The translations under genes and the position numbers were made by a program. Of a stretch of DNA of 37,919 nt, positions 1 through 9,489 are shown in pieces. The stretch's first letter is position 1. Every line of letters begins with the position of its first letter. Below the pieces are notes generated by a model that did no database searches, was not told the DNA's origin, and worked only from the letters and a program-made list of their open reading frames with translations. This DNA comes from Deltaproteobacteria bacterium (lineage in GTDB: Bacteria > Desulfobacterota > Dissulfuribacteria > Dissulfuribacterales > UBA5754). The stretch spans positions 1 through 37,919 of the forward strand of contig JAINCN010000020.1 of NCBI GenBank assembly GCA_036574075.1. The letters run 5' to 3'.

Positions 1-40
1 CGAAACAAATACCCCAGCCGTAGGCTCACGGATTCAGGGA
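1..40 (-). repeat. Structured 172-bp repeat, partial copy R1 (terminal piece)
   Basis: This is the reverse complement of the left end of the repeat seen complete at 18979-19150 and 24721-24892. It carries the inner arm ACAAATACCCC and the outer terminus CTCACGGATTCAG. The copy is cut by the window edge, so its full length is unknown. It is oriented opposite to the complete copies. Confidence 0.85.
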
Positions 41-101
41 AAAGGCCGTTGCACCACCAAAGCGGTTATCCGGCCGATGAGGCACTGCCCCGCACCCCCT
101 C

Positions 102-212
102 CCCACCTTTCGATTTCACAGCATAAGCCTACGGCCGGGGTATTTGTGGATGGAGGCGCCCATGGACAAGGCTCGAACGGCAAATCTGCCCCCATGGACG
201 AGGGGCGATTTT
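102..212 (-). repeat. Structured 172-bp repeat, partial copy R2
   Basis: About 110 bases align, in reverse orientation, with the right half and centre of the complete repeats, including GGGGTATTTGT and both CCATGGAC hairpin loops. The outer terminus is absent. The match stops near 212, where an unrelated hairpin begins. The second hairpin arm is degenerate, so this looks like an old broken copy lying just outside the 3' end of the cas operon. Confidence 0.8.
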
Positions 213-220
213 AATAAATC

Positions 221-254
221 CCCGCCGCCTTCAAGACCGGATGAAGGCGGCGGG
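221..254 (-). terminator. Perfect 12-bp hairpin downstream of cas6
   Basis: CCCGCCGCCTTC at 221-232 pairs perfectly with GAAGGCGGCGGG at 243-254 around a 10-base loop. It lies about 85 bases past the cas6 stop on the minus strand and is followed there by an AT-rich stretch (GATTTATTAAAAT), not a clean T tract. It may end the cas transcript. It could also belong to a small RNA started by the promoter-like pair at 264-296. Confidence 0.45.
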
Positions 255-263
255 AACGTGGCC

Positions 264-296
264 ATTATAAGGTGCTTATGCGTATTGAGTTGTCAA
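264..296 (-). promoter_or_regulatory. Promoter-like TTGACA / TATAAT pair after cas6
   Basis: On the minus strand a perfect TTGACA (296-291) is followed by a perfect TATAAT (269-264), but the spacer is 21 bases, longer than the usual 16-18. Transcription from it would run straight into the hairpin at 221-254 and away from the cas genes. It could serve an array or small RNA outside the window, or be a chance match. Confidence 0.3.
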
Positions 297-339
297 AGAG
301 CTAATTTTTCCGGGGGCGAGGAGGAAAACGAAACGGGTC

Positions 340-1350
340 TTACGCCGCTTCGATCTTTCCGAGCCCCATGCTCGTGCCCTTGCCCACGTGCACCCATGTG
401 CCGAGTGCGAGAGGCAGGAGAAACGGGGCGAGCTCCCCCTCGTAGGTTGCCGATCCAACGATCCCGCCCATGGGAATGGGCCTTTTCTGGCGGGTCGACC
501 AGCGCTGCCAGTCGTGCCATTTCATGTCGCATTCGCTGATTCGCACGTCCTCTGCCAGGCGTATAAGGTCAGCGTAAGGAAGATCCGGATGTCTGCCCAT
601 GTGAAAATAATAGAGGGATGAGATCCTGCGAAGTAGGGTCCTCACAAGGATGTGGAACTCCGGCCTGTCGCAGAGGTTTTCCTGATAACGGAAACGAAAC
701 GGTGTTATAAAGCGGATTTTCATCCGCTCATGCGGGAGTCGTGCTGCATAATGCTGAAGGGCCTCAAGGCCAAGTATGGTCTCTGGCCTTTCCAGATCCT
801 TCCCGTCCCAGAGGGATTCGCGCCTGCATCCATCGGCGTCGAGGACCCGAACGTCCCTGATCACGAAGGAACCGTATCCAGCCCCCACACCCATCTCCCC
901 CATGCGCATGACCGCTGCGACGAAATACGGAAATGCATCCACGGCCCTATGCCCCATGAGCGTCATACCGAAGGAAAACGTCTCCCCTGGCTGGATGATG
1001 CCACCAGGGATCGACTCTGGGGCAAGGACAAATGGATGCGGGGCCTTTGGATATCTCCTCAACATCGCCGAATCCTGGGGCACCGGGGTCTCGAACACAT
1101 GGGAATAGATGCAGGAATTCTTCAGGATGCAGTCCTCGCAGCGAACAGAATGGACCATGCAGGCGGTCCTGCGGAGGGCCCGGCCAAAGACACCCCGCAG
1201 GGCGCTTCCCGGGTAGTCGGGAAGGCGGATCGGATCCAGGGCCTCGAGGAGAAACGAGAGGCGAAGGCAGATAAGGCCAGAAAGCTCCTGTGCCCAAAGA
1301 TCAGCCTGATCCTTTGAGCCGGTCTGCAGTTGGAGGGAAGCAGTGGTCAT
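340..1350 (-). CDS. cas6: Cas6-type CRISPR pre-crRNA processing endoribonuclease
   Basis: Cas6 RAMP endoribonucleases cut the repeat RNA of CRISPR transcripts to give the crRNAs loaded into the Cmr complex. The 336-residue product has the family's N-terminal RAMP pattern (YPGSALRGVFGRALRR), a cysteine cluster just after it (CEDCILKNSC, probably metal-binding) and a glycine-rich C-terminal loop (GKGTSMGLGK). The ATG at 1350 overlaps the TGA of the upstream CARF gene as ATGA, with an AAAGGTG ribosome site 8 bases before it. A GTG at 1359 would add three residues. It is the last gene of the cas operon. The catalytic residue cannot be assigned by eye, as it is poorly conserved in Cas6. Confidence 0.9.
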   Translation of the reverse strand: MTTASLQLQTGSKDQADLWAQELSGLICLRLSFLLEALDPIRLPDYPGSALRGVFGRALRRTACMVHSVRCEDCILKNSCIYSHVFETPVPQDSAMLRRYPKAPHPFVLAPESIPGGIIQPGETFSFGMTLMGHRAVDAFPYFVAAVMRMGEMGVGAGYGSFVIRDVRVLDADGCRRESLWDGKDLERPETILGLEALQHYAARLPHERMKIRFITPFRFRYQENLCDRPEFHILVRTLLRRISSLYYFHMGRHPDLPYADLIRLAEDVRISECDMKWHDWQRWSTRQKRPIPMGGIVGSATYEGELAPFLLPLALGTWVHVGKGTSMGLGKIEAA

Positions 1351-2633
1351 TCCCAGCACCTTTCCCGCGGAAGCTGGGGTGGGTCGGGCCTGAGCCCGAT
1401 CTGTTCGGCCTCTTTCCTGAACATGGGCATGAACTCCTCCTCCATCCAGCCTGAAAACTCCAGCCAGTCCGATTCAGACACAGGCGTATATCCATGGGCC
1501 AGTATGGTGAGATTCCGCTTGGCAAGGAGCTGGTGCATCCTCTCTTTTGTCCGGGAGAAGAAGGCGGCTGGTCCGCTTTCCGGCAGGAGATGGACGATAA
1601 GCTCCCAGGCCTTGAAGAGCGGGACCGGTCTCCTGCCCTTTTTGTCAGGGACGATGTCCATGCCTTGAGGGATCCTGTCCGCCGGGACATCTGAGGTGTC
1701 GATCCCGGCCCTTGACTTGAGGATCCACTGGGCGGTCCATTCGATGAGGCGATAGAGACGTGAGACAGCGTCGTCGTAACGGGCCTGGGAGGCGCGTCTT
1801 TGGGCGTTCATCCAGAGATCGTAAAGGAGTGCTGGCTCACGCCGGGCCTCTTTGGCATCCGCGCAGAGGATTTTCAAAAAAGCGAGGTGTCCGGGGAGTT
1901 TTCTCCCGATCTTTCTGGCGTAGATATCAAGGATCCTAAGCGCCTCCTTGTGGTCGAACCTGTCCCAGGCGTCAAATGCCATGGAGAGATCAGTCGCCAC
2001 CTGGAGTTCGGCCCAAAGGGCCGTATCACGAGGTGCTGAGAGGCCGGAAAGCCCCTTCCACGCCTCGCCGTAGGCAAATCGACCCCATGCGGAGAGATAT
2101 GGAGCCATGGCCCTGCGGAGCCGAACCCTGTCGGAGCAGGCGGCAACGCTCCTCTGGGTGCCGTCGGCCACCTTGACGAGATCTGGCCTGGCGCCGCTTA
2201 CGAGACGAAGCTCCACGTCGTTGTGCTCAAGGGCCGAGATGACGAGCGCGGCAGTCATGGTCTTGGTGCCCCCCGTGTAGTCGGCGACCATGCCGATTCC
2301 CGGAAATCGGTCCCTGAGGTCCTCGATGGCCTCATCCATCATGGTCACAGCCATATCGAGGTCATCCGGCGGGACAAGCCTCACCTCGAAGCGCCCTTCA
2401 GAAAGCCCGGCCTGGGTCGGGATGTTGGGAAGGGTGGGTTTTTCGTCCCTGGGATCGGCCTTGATGATGTTCCCCTGGCCTGTGATCTGCACCTCGGAGC
2501 CGGGCCTGCCTGTTGCTGGGTCGCGGCCTGTGCAGAAGAAGCAGACAAAAGAGGGGTCGATCTCTTTTATGGCAGTCACGATGGGCTGATGTGAGCCGCC
2601 CACAGTGCAGAGAAGTATGGGTTGCTGTGTCAT
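1347..2633 (-). CDS. TIGR02710-family CARF-HEPN protein (Csm6/Csx1-like)
   Basis: This 428-residue protein matches the TIGR02710 (Cas02710) group of CRISPR-associated CARF proteins. The N-terminal CARF fold, expected to bind cyclic oligoadenylate made by Cas10, shows the ligand-site motif DYTGGTKT at about residues 118-125. The C-terminal helical half holds RNLTILAH (R373 to H380, spacing Rx6H), which fits the HEPN RNase active site. Inferred role: ancillary RNase activated during type III defence. It starts at ATG 2633 with AAGGA nine bases upstream and follows vapC by 16 bases, so it is probably co-transcribed with its neighbours. Ligand ring size and RNase activity are not determinable from sequence. 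Confidence 0.85.
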   Translation of the reverse strand: MTQQPILLCTVGGSHQPIVTAIKEIDPSFVCFFCTGRDPATGRPGSEVQITGQGNIIKADPRDEKPTLPNIPTQAGLSEGRFEVRLVPPDDLDMAVTMMDEAIEDLRDRFPGIGMVADYTGGTKTMTAALVISALEHNDVELRLVSGARPDLVKVADGTQRSVAACSDRVRLRRAMAPYLSAWGRFAYGEAWKGLSGLSAPRDTALWAELQVATDLSMAFDAWDRFDHKEALRILDIYARKIGRKLPGHLAFLKILCADAKEARREPALLYDLWMNAQRRASQARYDDAVSRLYRLIEWTAQWILKSRAGIDTSDVPADRIPQGMDIVPDKKGRRPVPLFKAWELIVHLLPESGPAAFFSRTKERMHQLLAKRNLTILAHGYTPVSESDWLEFSGWMEEEFMPMFRKEAEQIGLRPDPPQLPRERCWE

Positions 2634-2649
2634 TGGTATAGGTCCTTCG

Positions 2650-3039
2650 CTATCTTATGCACTGGATCTCTACCCCGGCATCGAGAGAGAGCCAGGCGCG
2701 GTCCGCTGTTACTGCGGGGGCACTGAGCGATCTGGCAAGCGCTAAACAGGCACGATCACCGAGAGAGAGGCCGAGATGACGGGTTATCGGGCGTAACAAC
2801 GCAGCTTCTACTGCCTGTTGCCTGTCATGGGCAACGATCTCCACATCCAGGCTGTCCAGCAAAACCGTTGCATGGTCGGGCGGCAGGCCCAATTCAAGTG
2901 CCTTGGTGAGAACTTCGGCTGCATTGACCGTACTCATCAGGCACCCTCCTGCAGACAATATCTCGTCCATCTCCTGCCCACCAGGCTCCTGCCACAGCCA
3001 AGCAAGCACGGCAGAGGCATCGAGAATGCGTGGCCTCAT
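2650..3039 (-). CDS. vapC: PIN-domain toxin (VapC-like RNase)
   Basis: The 129-residue protein has the PIN architecture: LDASAVLAW near the N terminus with the first Asp, a Glu in NAAEVLTKAL near residue 42, Asp in LSLGDRACLALA and Asp in AVTADRAW, which together form the usual acidic metal site. VapC toxins cleave tRNA or rRNA and are held inactive by VapB. The ATG overlaps the antitoxin stop as ATGA (3036-3039), the standard layout of such pairs. It appears intact. The pair lies between card1 and the TIGR02710 gene inside the cas operon, in the same direction. Confidence 0.9.
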   Translation of the reverse strand: MRPRILDASAVLAWLWQEPGGQEMDEILSAGGCLMSTVNAAEVLTKALELGLPPDHATVLLDSLDVEIVAHDRQQAVEAALLRPITRHLGLSLGDRACLALARSLSAPAVTADRAWLSLDAGVEIQCIR

Positions 3040-3284
3040 TCCCGCGCTACCTCCGCGCGTCTTTCGGCGAGCAGGTCATCCACGACGGATTGCCCCTCCC
3101 TTTTCGGGCAATACTGCCTGATAAGCGTCCGGACACGATGCAACTGCTGCCGCCGAGTGGTCAGCTTGGCCTCACCTTCCGTAAGTTCCCAAAGCACGAT
3201 GTCGCCCTCCTTGATCCCCAGTGCCTTGCGGATTTCCGCCGGAACAACAACCCTGCCGCCTTCTGACATTTTGGCCTGAATCAT
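3036..3284 (-). CDS. vapB: AbrB/MazE-type antitoxin of the VapBC pair
   Basis: The 82-residue product carries the swapped-hairpin AbrB signature in its first half (GGRVVVPAEIRKALGIKEGD), expected to bind its own promoter DNA. The second half is a charged tail (LLAERRAE) that would wrap the PIN toxin. It starts at ATG 3284 with GGAG seven bases upstream and overlaps vapC by four bases. An AT-rich segment with a promoter-like pair and a direct repeat lies immediately upstream (3307-3342), so the pair can probably be expressed and autoregulated independently of the cas operon. Confidence 0.9.
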   Translation of the reverse strand: MIQAKMSEGGRVVVPAEIRKALGIKEGDIVLWELTEGEAKLTTRRQQLHRVRTLIRQYCPKREGQSVVDDLLAERRAEVARE

Positions 3285-3306
3285 ATTCTCACTCCATATT
3301 ATTTAT

Positions 3307-3342
3307 TTATGACATGATATCCATTTTATGACTTAAGGCCAA
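3307..3342 (-). promoter_or_regulatory. Candidate vapBC promoter and operator
   Basis: On the minus strand TTGGCC (3342-3337) and TATCAT (3319-3314) are separated by 17 bases. The plus-strand heptamer TTATGAC is repeated at 3307-3313 and 3326-3332, 19 bases apart, overlapping the -10 region. The segment is far more AT-rich than its surroundings. Direct repeats over the promoter would suit autoregulation by the AbrB antitoxin; that role is inferred. Confidence 0.45.
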
Positions 3343-3403
3343 TGCCACGACGTTCAATGGATGCCATCCTCTTTCGTGTCTCGAAGATTACCTCCGCAAG
3401 CCA

Positions 3404-4567
3404 TTAAGCGTTTTTCCACCTCCTCACCTCCTCGCCGAGGTTGCAAAGGTCCTGAGGCCCAATCACTTTGAAGTTGGCCTGTCTGGCCCGACCGAGGAGG
3501 TCATCTGACGGCTGCCTGGCTGACAAGAGCCAGGTATTACCGAAAAGTCCCCGGAGATCCCTGCCGAGGCTGCCTGTCTTGTAAGCGATATTGCTGTCCT
3601 TTTCCTCATTATGCCGGCGGGTCTTGCATTCGATGTAGAGGAGCTGGTTGTTGTGACAGGCAAGGACGTCAATCTCGTTTGCGCTTGTTCGTGCCGCCAT
3701 CCACTTGCCCCGTACGCCAAGGCGCACGTCGTGAACCCCTGCCTCCCTGACTGTGTGCCAGGCGTACTCCTCAAGCCATCCGCCGTGGAGATATCGCAGG
3801 GTGTCTTCATCCAAGAATTCGATCTCCCGAGAGCCATCTTCCCATTTGAGGAGCCCTGCCTTTTGCAGCCTTTTCAGGGCATCGGCCCATATTCCCCAGG
3901 GTGATTGACCTAAAGCCTGGACGGGCGAGACGAGCTTTTGGTCCTCGTCCAGGGCCTTTTCGGCAAGGCCGTTCATCGCGCCCAAAAAATTCTGAAAATC
4001 GGGTTTCTTGGCCTGCTTTGCAAGATAACTGCTTATGGCCTTTCGCGATTCGATGATATCCCGCCGGGCAGGGCTGTCGGATGAGGCACACTCGTATTGA
4101 AATCCCTGGGCCTCGAGATAGGAAGGAACGTCGAATACCTGCCCCATGGTAGTAGGCCCCTGAACCCCTTCTTCCTTTTGGGGCAGATACTCGATGCGGC
4201 GGTTTGCCGTATCTACGTAGATTATCTGTTCCACCTCGCCCCGGAAGACCTCCACAAAGGCCAATGCCATGGGCTTGGTGCCGCCTGTGGCATTGAGGAC
4301 GATCTTCGCCCCTGGATGCCTATGCTTCACATCAACCAAAAGATCCAGGGCGTAGCTGTGTATCCCCTGGATCCCTGCCTCAGGTGCTTTAAGCCGAATA
4401 TCCGTATCAATGCCCCTTTTTGCCAAAAAATCCTTCAGCCGTGCATGAATCCCTTTCCTTTCCATGGCGGCAGACGTCACGAGGACGACCAGGTCCGGCC
4501 TGAACATGAGGGCGGGTATCAAATTGGGAAGGGTCTGGTCTGAGACGAGGCAGACGTGGATGGTCAT
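3404..4567 (-). CDS. card1: Card1/Can2-like CARF nuclease (DUF1887, VC1899 family)
   Basis: The 387-residue protein has an N-terminal CARF domain with the ligand motif NATGGTKPM (residues 92-100) and a C-terminal PD-(D/E)xK nuclease domain: E298-I-D300, then E313-C-K315 in LLYIECK, preceded by GGWLEEYAW typical of the family. Characterised Card1/Can2 proteins bind cyclic tetra-adenylate and then cut single-stranded RNA and nick DNA. All visible catalytic residues are present. Its start is ATG 4567, 98 bases from the cmr6 stop. An AGGAGG lies about 15 bases upstream, further than usual. It is expressed with the Cmr genes as an ancillary effector. Confidence 0.88.
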   Translation of the reverse strand: MTIHVCLVSDQTLPNLIPALMFRPDLVVLVTSAAMERKGIHARLKDFLAKRGIDTDIRLKAPEAGIQGIHSYALDLLVDVKHRHPGAKIVLNATGGTKPMALAFVEVFRGEVEQIIYVDTANRRIEYLPQKEEGVQGPTTMGQVFDVPSYLEAQGFQYECASSDSPARRDIIESRKAISSYLAKQAKKPDFQNFLGAMNGLAEKALDEDQKLVSPVQALGQSPWGIWADALKRLQKAGLLKWEDGSREIEFLDEDTLRYLHGGWLEEYAWHTVREAGVHDVRLGVRGKWMAARTSANEIDVLACHNNQLLYIECKTRRHNEEKDSNIAYKTGSLGRDLRGLFGNTWLLSARQPSDDLLGRARQANFKVIGPQDLCNLGEEVRRWKNA

Positions 4568-4665
4568 GAGGTTAAGCGCCTTCCTCCTATCAACTCTTCA
4601 GCCTGTTCAGCAAGTCCTTCAACTCGACCTTTTTTCTTGTTTCCGGGCTAACCAGAAGTAGGTCG

Positions 4666-6072
4666 TCATGCTTTACCTTCCAACCATGATTTGACCAGCA
4701 AGGTCTTCTGGTATTCGCGGTCTTTTTCGGGCTTCTTGGCACGGCTGGATTCTTTCCATTCTTTGTTCTCCTGCATCTTTTTTTTCAGCCAGCTGGCTAC
4801 GGCAATCTTTTCAGCATCCTGCCAGCGTCCTTGTTTGACAGCACCAATCACAGCCGATATCTCCGGTTGGTTCTTGTCAGGGCGTCCGTCGAGAAATTCC
4901 CGGATAGATCGTTCCACCGGGTCGAGCTTGGCCAACTCGGCTTCCCTCTCCTTGGCCAGCCGCTCGGCCTCCGCCGCCTGACGCGCCATCCGTTCGCGTT
5001 CCTCGCTTCTCCTGGCCTGCTCCAACTCGGCTGCTTGATCCCGTAGCATTGCCCCGTAGCCCACAGCGGTCTTGGCGCCGAATCCCAGCCACTGAAAGGC
5101 GTGTTCGAATGCAGCCTTGAGCAGTTCTTTCCACTTTTCGTTCTGTGCCAGCTCTGGGGCGAGGCGGTTCAGGTGCACCAGATCGCAGGTGACGAAGAAA
5201 GTGAAGCCTGATTCGGGCGGTACCGTGAGAAAACTGATGGGCGTGGGTTGGCCGGAGTCGTGGGGGCTGGTGCTGTCGCCGGTCTTGGGTGCGGGTTTCT
5301 GCTGGTAGTAGTGCGACTGGTGCGGGGTCATGATCTCGACCATGAGGCTATCGCCCTTGATCTGCGGGATCACATCCCAGAAGGTGAGGGCACCGCGCAC
5401 ATGGTCAGTGTCGCCATCTTTTGATTTCAGACCGAACAGGGCATCTATGGTCGAGAAGGCGATGCGTTCCTGTCCGGCCTGAAGCGTGAAGTCCTTTTCA
5501 TCGCTCCAGTCGTGTTTCTTGCCCCAGTTGCCGCTGGCCAGTTCTCGTGCAGCCTGACGCAGCACGCCCTTTACGCCACTGCCCGGCAGATACGGCAGGC
5601 CGTAGGGATTCAAAAAGGCAAAGCCGTTTTTCAGCGGGTGCTCGTTGCCAAGTCCGGTGGTGAAGGGGGCAACGGCGATGGCATCGAGGCGAAGGATGCT
5701 GTCGGCGGGGACGGTCTGCGCCAAAGCGCGTTGGCGGTCGGCCAGGGCCTTCATGCATTTCTGGTCATCTTTGCAGAGCTTCTTGAGCTTGTTCCAGGCC
5801 TCCTTTGCAGCAAAGTCGTTCTTATCCCAAAGCCCTGGGAGGGGATTACGCTCGCGCCTTTGCAGCTGCCGAATGGTTTCATCCATTCCCAGTCTCTGCA
5901 GCATAGCAGCCACATTTCGCCCTTCTGGGCTATTTGCATGCGCCAATTTCTGAACCTGTTTCTCCTGATCTTGCTGGGTAGTCCAGATAGGCAGCAGCAT
6001 ACCAAAGCGCATTCCTGGTGAGGCATTTTCGAAATCTTTTCCAAGGTAATTTGGTACAGCGGCAATCGGCAT
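4666..6072 (-). CDS. cmr6: Cmr6, type III-B RAMP protein, with C-terminal charged extension
   Basis: Cmr6 caps the Cmr4/Cmr5 filament of the type III-B complex. The RAMP core shows LPYLPGSGVKGVLRQAARE near residues 160-180 and a glycine-rich loop (GFGAKTAVGYG) near residue 345. The ATG at 6072 is chosen because AGAGGA lies 8 bases upstream and the family begins near here; an upstream in-frame start at 6168 has no support. The last 110-120 residues are a highly charged probable coiled coil (Glu/Arg/Ala-rich) followed by a small Lys-rich domain, giving 468 residues, longer than typical Cmr6. What the tail contacts is unknown. Confidence 0.9.
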   Translation of the reverse strand: MPIAAVPNYLGKDFENASPGMRFGMLLPIWTTQQDQEKQVQKLAHANSPEGRNVAAMLQRLGMDETIRQLQRRERNPLPGLWDKNDFAAKEAWNKLKKLCKDDQKCMKALADRQRALAQTVPADSILRLDAIAVAPFTTGLGNEHPLKNGFAFLNPYGLPYLPGSGVKGVLRQAARELASGNWGKKHDWSDEKDFTLQAGQERIAFSTIDALFGLKSKDGDTDHVRGALTFWDVIPQIKGDSLMVEIMTPHQSHYYQQKPAPKTGDSTSPHDSGQPTPISFLTVPPESGFTFFVTCDLVHLNRLAPELAQNEKWKELLKAAFEHAFQWLGFGAKTAVGYGAMLRDQAAELEQARRSEERERMARQAAEAERLAKEREAELAKLDPVERSIREFLDGRPDKNQPEISAVIGAVKQGRWQDAEKIAVASWLKKKMQENKEWKESSRAKKPEKDREYQKTLLVKSWLEGKA

Positions 6073-6121
6073 TATGGTATCCTCTGTAATACGTATACTT
6101 GCGGGCTCAGGAGATATATCC

Positions 6122-6312
6122 CATGTCCATCCTGACCATACGGCTCGGCGATGATCTCGATGCGGCACTCACTCGCCTGGCCAAGGGTGCGCACTGTGGC
6201 AGTTATGGCTTTGTGGGAGGCACGCCAGGCCTTGGTGCCATGCGCAGAGCGCGCAGGCATTCTCACGGACGAGGATATCTTTAACCTTGTCCTAAAACCT
6301 TCCCGGACTTGA
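6122..6312 (+). pseudogene. Decayed ribbon-helix-helix antitoxin
   Basis: On the strand opposite the cas genes, ATG 6122 opens with MSILTIRLGDDLDAALTRL, a CopG/RHH-type DNA-binding N terminus. After about 20 residues the homologous frame changes, and the rest reads EARQALVPCAERAGILTDEDIFNLV, the typical C terminus of this antitoxin family, ending in TGA at 6310-6312. The middle of the domain is missing, so an internal deletion with frameshift has inactivated the gene. It is followed by, and overlaps, the toxin remnant at 6300-6461. Confidence 0.75.
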
Positions 6313-6461
6313 GCGACGCCCCCATTGTCGGTGCTGCCCTGGCCGCTGGCGCGGACCGGTTCGTCACCGGCGACAAGGCACTTTTGGCCCTGGGCCAGGT
6401 CGAGGAGCTGCCCATCGTCAGCCCGCGCACGGCCTACCTGCGGTTGCGCGGTCTGGGCTGA
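6300..6461 (+). pseudogene. Decayed PIN-domain toxin, C-terminal third
   Basis: The frame from 6300 to the TGA at 6461 reads 53 residues ending a PIN domain: DLSDAPIVGAALAAGADRF, then VTGDKALLAL with the conserved late Asp, and LPIVSPRTAYLRL. The N-terminal two thirds, with the first acidic residues, are absent and there is no start codon, so it cannot be an active RNase. Together with 6122-6312 it is the scar of a VapBC-like pair lying between cmr5 and cmr6 in opposite orientation. Confidence 0.75.
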
Positions 6462-6480
6462 GCGGTTGGTACGCAGCATC

Positions 6481-8961
<2,481 letters not shown>

Positions 8962-8965
<4 letters not shown>

Positions 8966-9254
8966 GACTGGACGATGACCTCCACGAGGGTATTCGTGAA
9001 CGGGCCTACATGCTGTACGAAGAAACCCCGCACTGCAGCCCACGCGACCCGCTTCAGCATGCATGGCTCAGGATCCAGCTCGGCATCATCGAAATACACG
9101 AGCGACTTCGAAATGTGCAGGGGATTTGGTAATGGGTGCGCATACATCGTTGCCACGCGCTTTGCGACATCACGGAACTCCATATTCTGCATATTGCCTG
9201 GCACAGTCCTGGCGCAAGCCGTGCGGCCTCTGGCAAAAGGACCTCAGGATGCAT
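8962..9254 (-). pseudogene. Internally deleted AbiEii/AbiGii-like nucleotidyltransferase toxin
   Basis: From ATG 9254 the strand reads MHPEVLLPEAARLAPG, the usual N terminus of nucleotidyltransferase toxins paired with DUF6922 proteins. Within about 20 residues the frame is lost. Another frame (open from 9204) then reads the family's C terminus, with PLHISKSLVYFDDAELDPEP and a WAAVRGFF segment, ending at 8962. The whole catalytic nucleotidyltransferase core, normally well over 100 residues, is gone. The ends are recognisable, so a single large internal deletion is likely. The start overlaps the antitoxin stop by 11 bases and the stop overlaps the cmr3 start. Confidence 0.72.
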
Positions 9255-9489
9255 GGAGATACAACCTCCAGAAGTTGCGGTCACGTGCCGGTAGCCTGCG
9301 GCTCGTTTCGGCGATCTCAAGCAGTTCCTCCTTCCGAAAGTGAACGAGCAGCCACTGTAACGCCTCAGGCGTGGTCTTCTCCATCAGGCGTTCTACGATG
9401 AACCGTGTGTGGGTCGCAGGATCGAGGCGATCGAAGTCCGTGTCCCAGAAACAGCCGCGCAGATTCTCCGGCAAACGGTTTGCAGTCAT
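9244..9489 (-). CDS. DUF6922-like antitoxin partner, intact frame
   Basis: The 81-residue product has the pattern of small DUF6922 proteins encoded next to AbiEii/AbiGii-type nucleotidyltransferases: LPENLRGCFWDTDFDRLD, then TRFIVERLMEK, ALQWLLVHFRKEELLEI and a final RRLPARDRNFWRLY. Its role is presumed to be antitoxin or regulator of the toxin whose remnant follows. It is joined to cas10 by an ATGA overlap (9486-9489), so it behaves as a gene of the cas operon. With the toxin core deleted it is an orphan. The family assignment is from memory of the pattern; a profile search would settle it. Confidence 0.7.
   Translation of the reverse strand: MTANRLPENLRGCFWDTDFDRLDPATHTRFIVERLMEKTTPEALQWLLVHFRKEELLEIAETSRRLPARDRNFWRLYLHAS

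Noticed and set aside
1-340. CRISPR array near cas6
   Set aside because: Only a single hairpin and partial copies of a longer dispersed repeat are present. There is no regular repeat-spacer spacing.
6073-6168. N-terminal extension of Cmr6 to 6168
   Set aside because: It overlaps the antitoxin remnant on the other strand, has no family similarity, and the ATG at 6072 has a good ribosome site.
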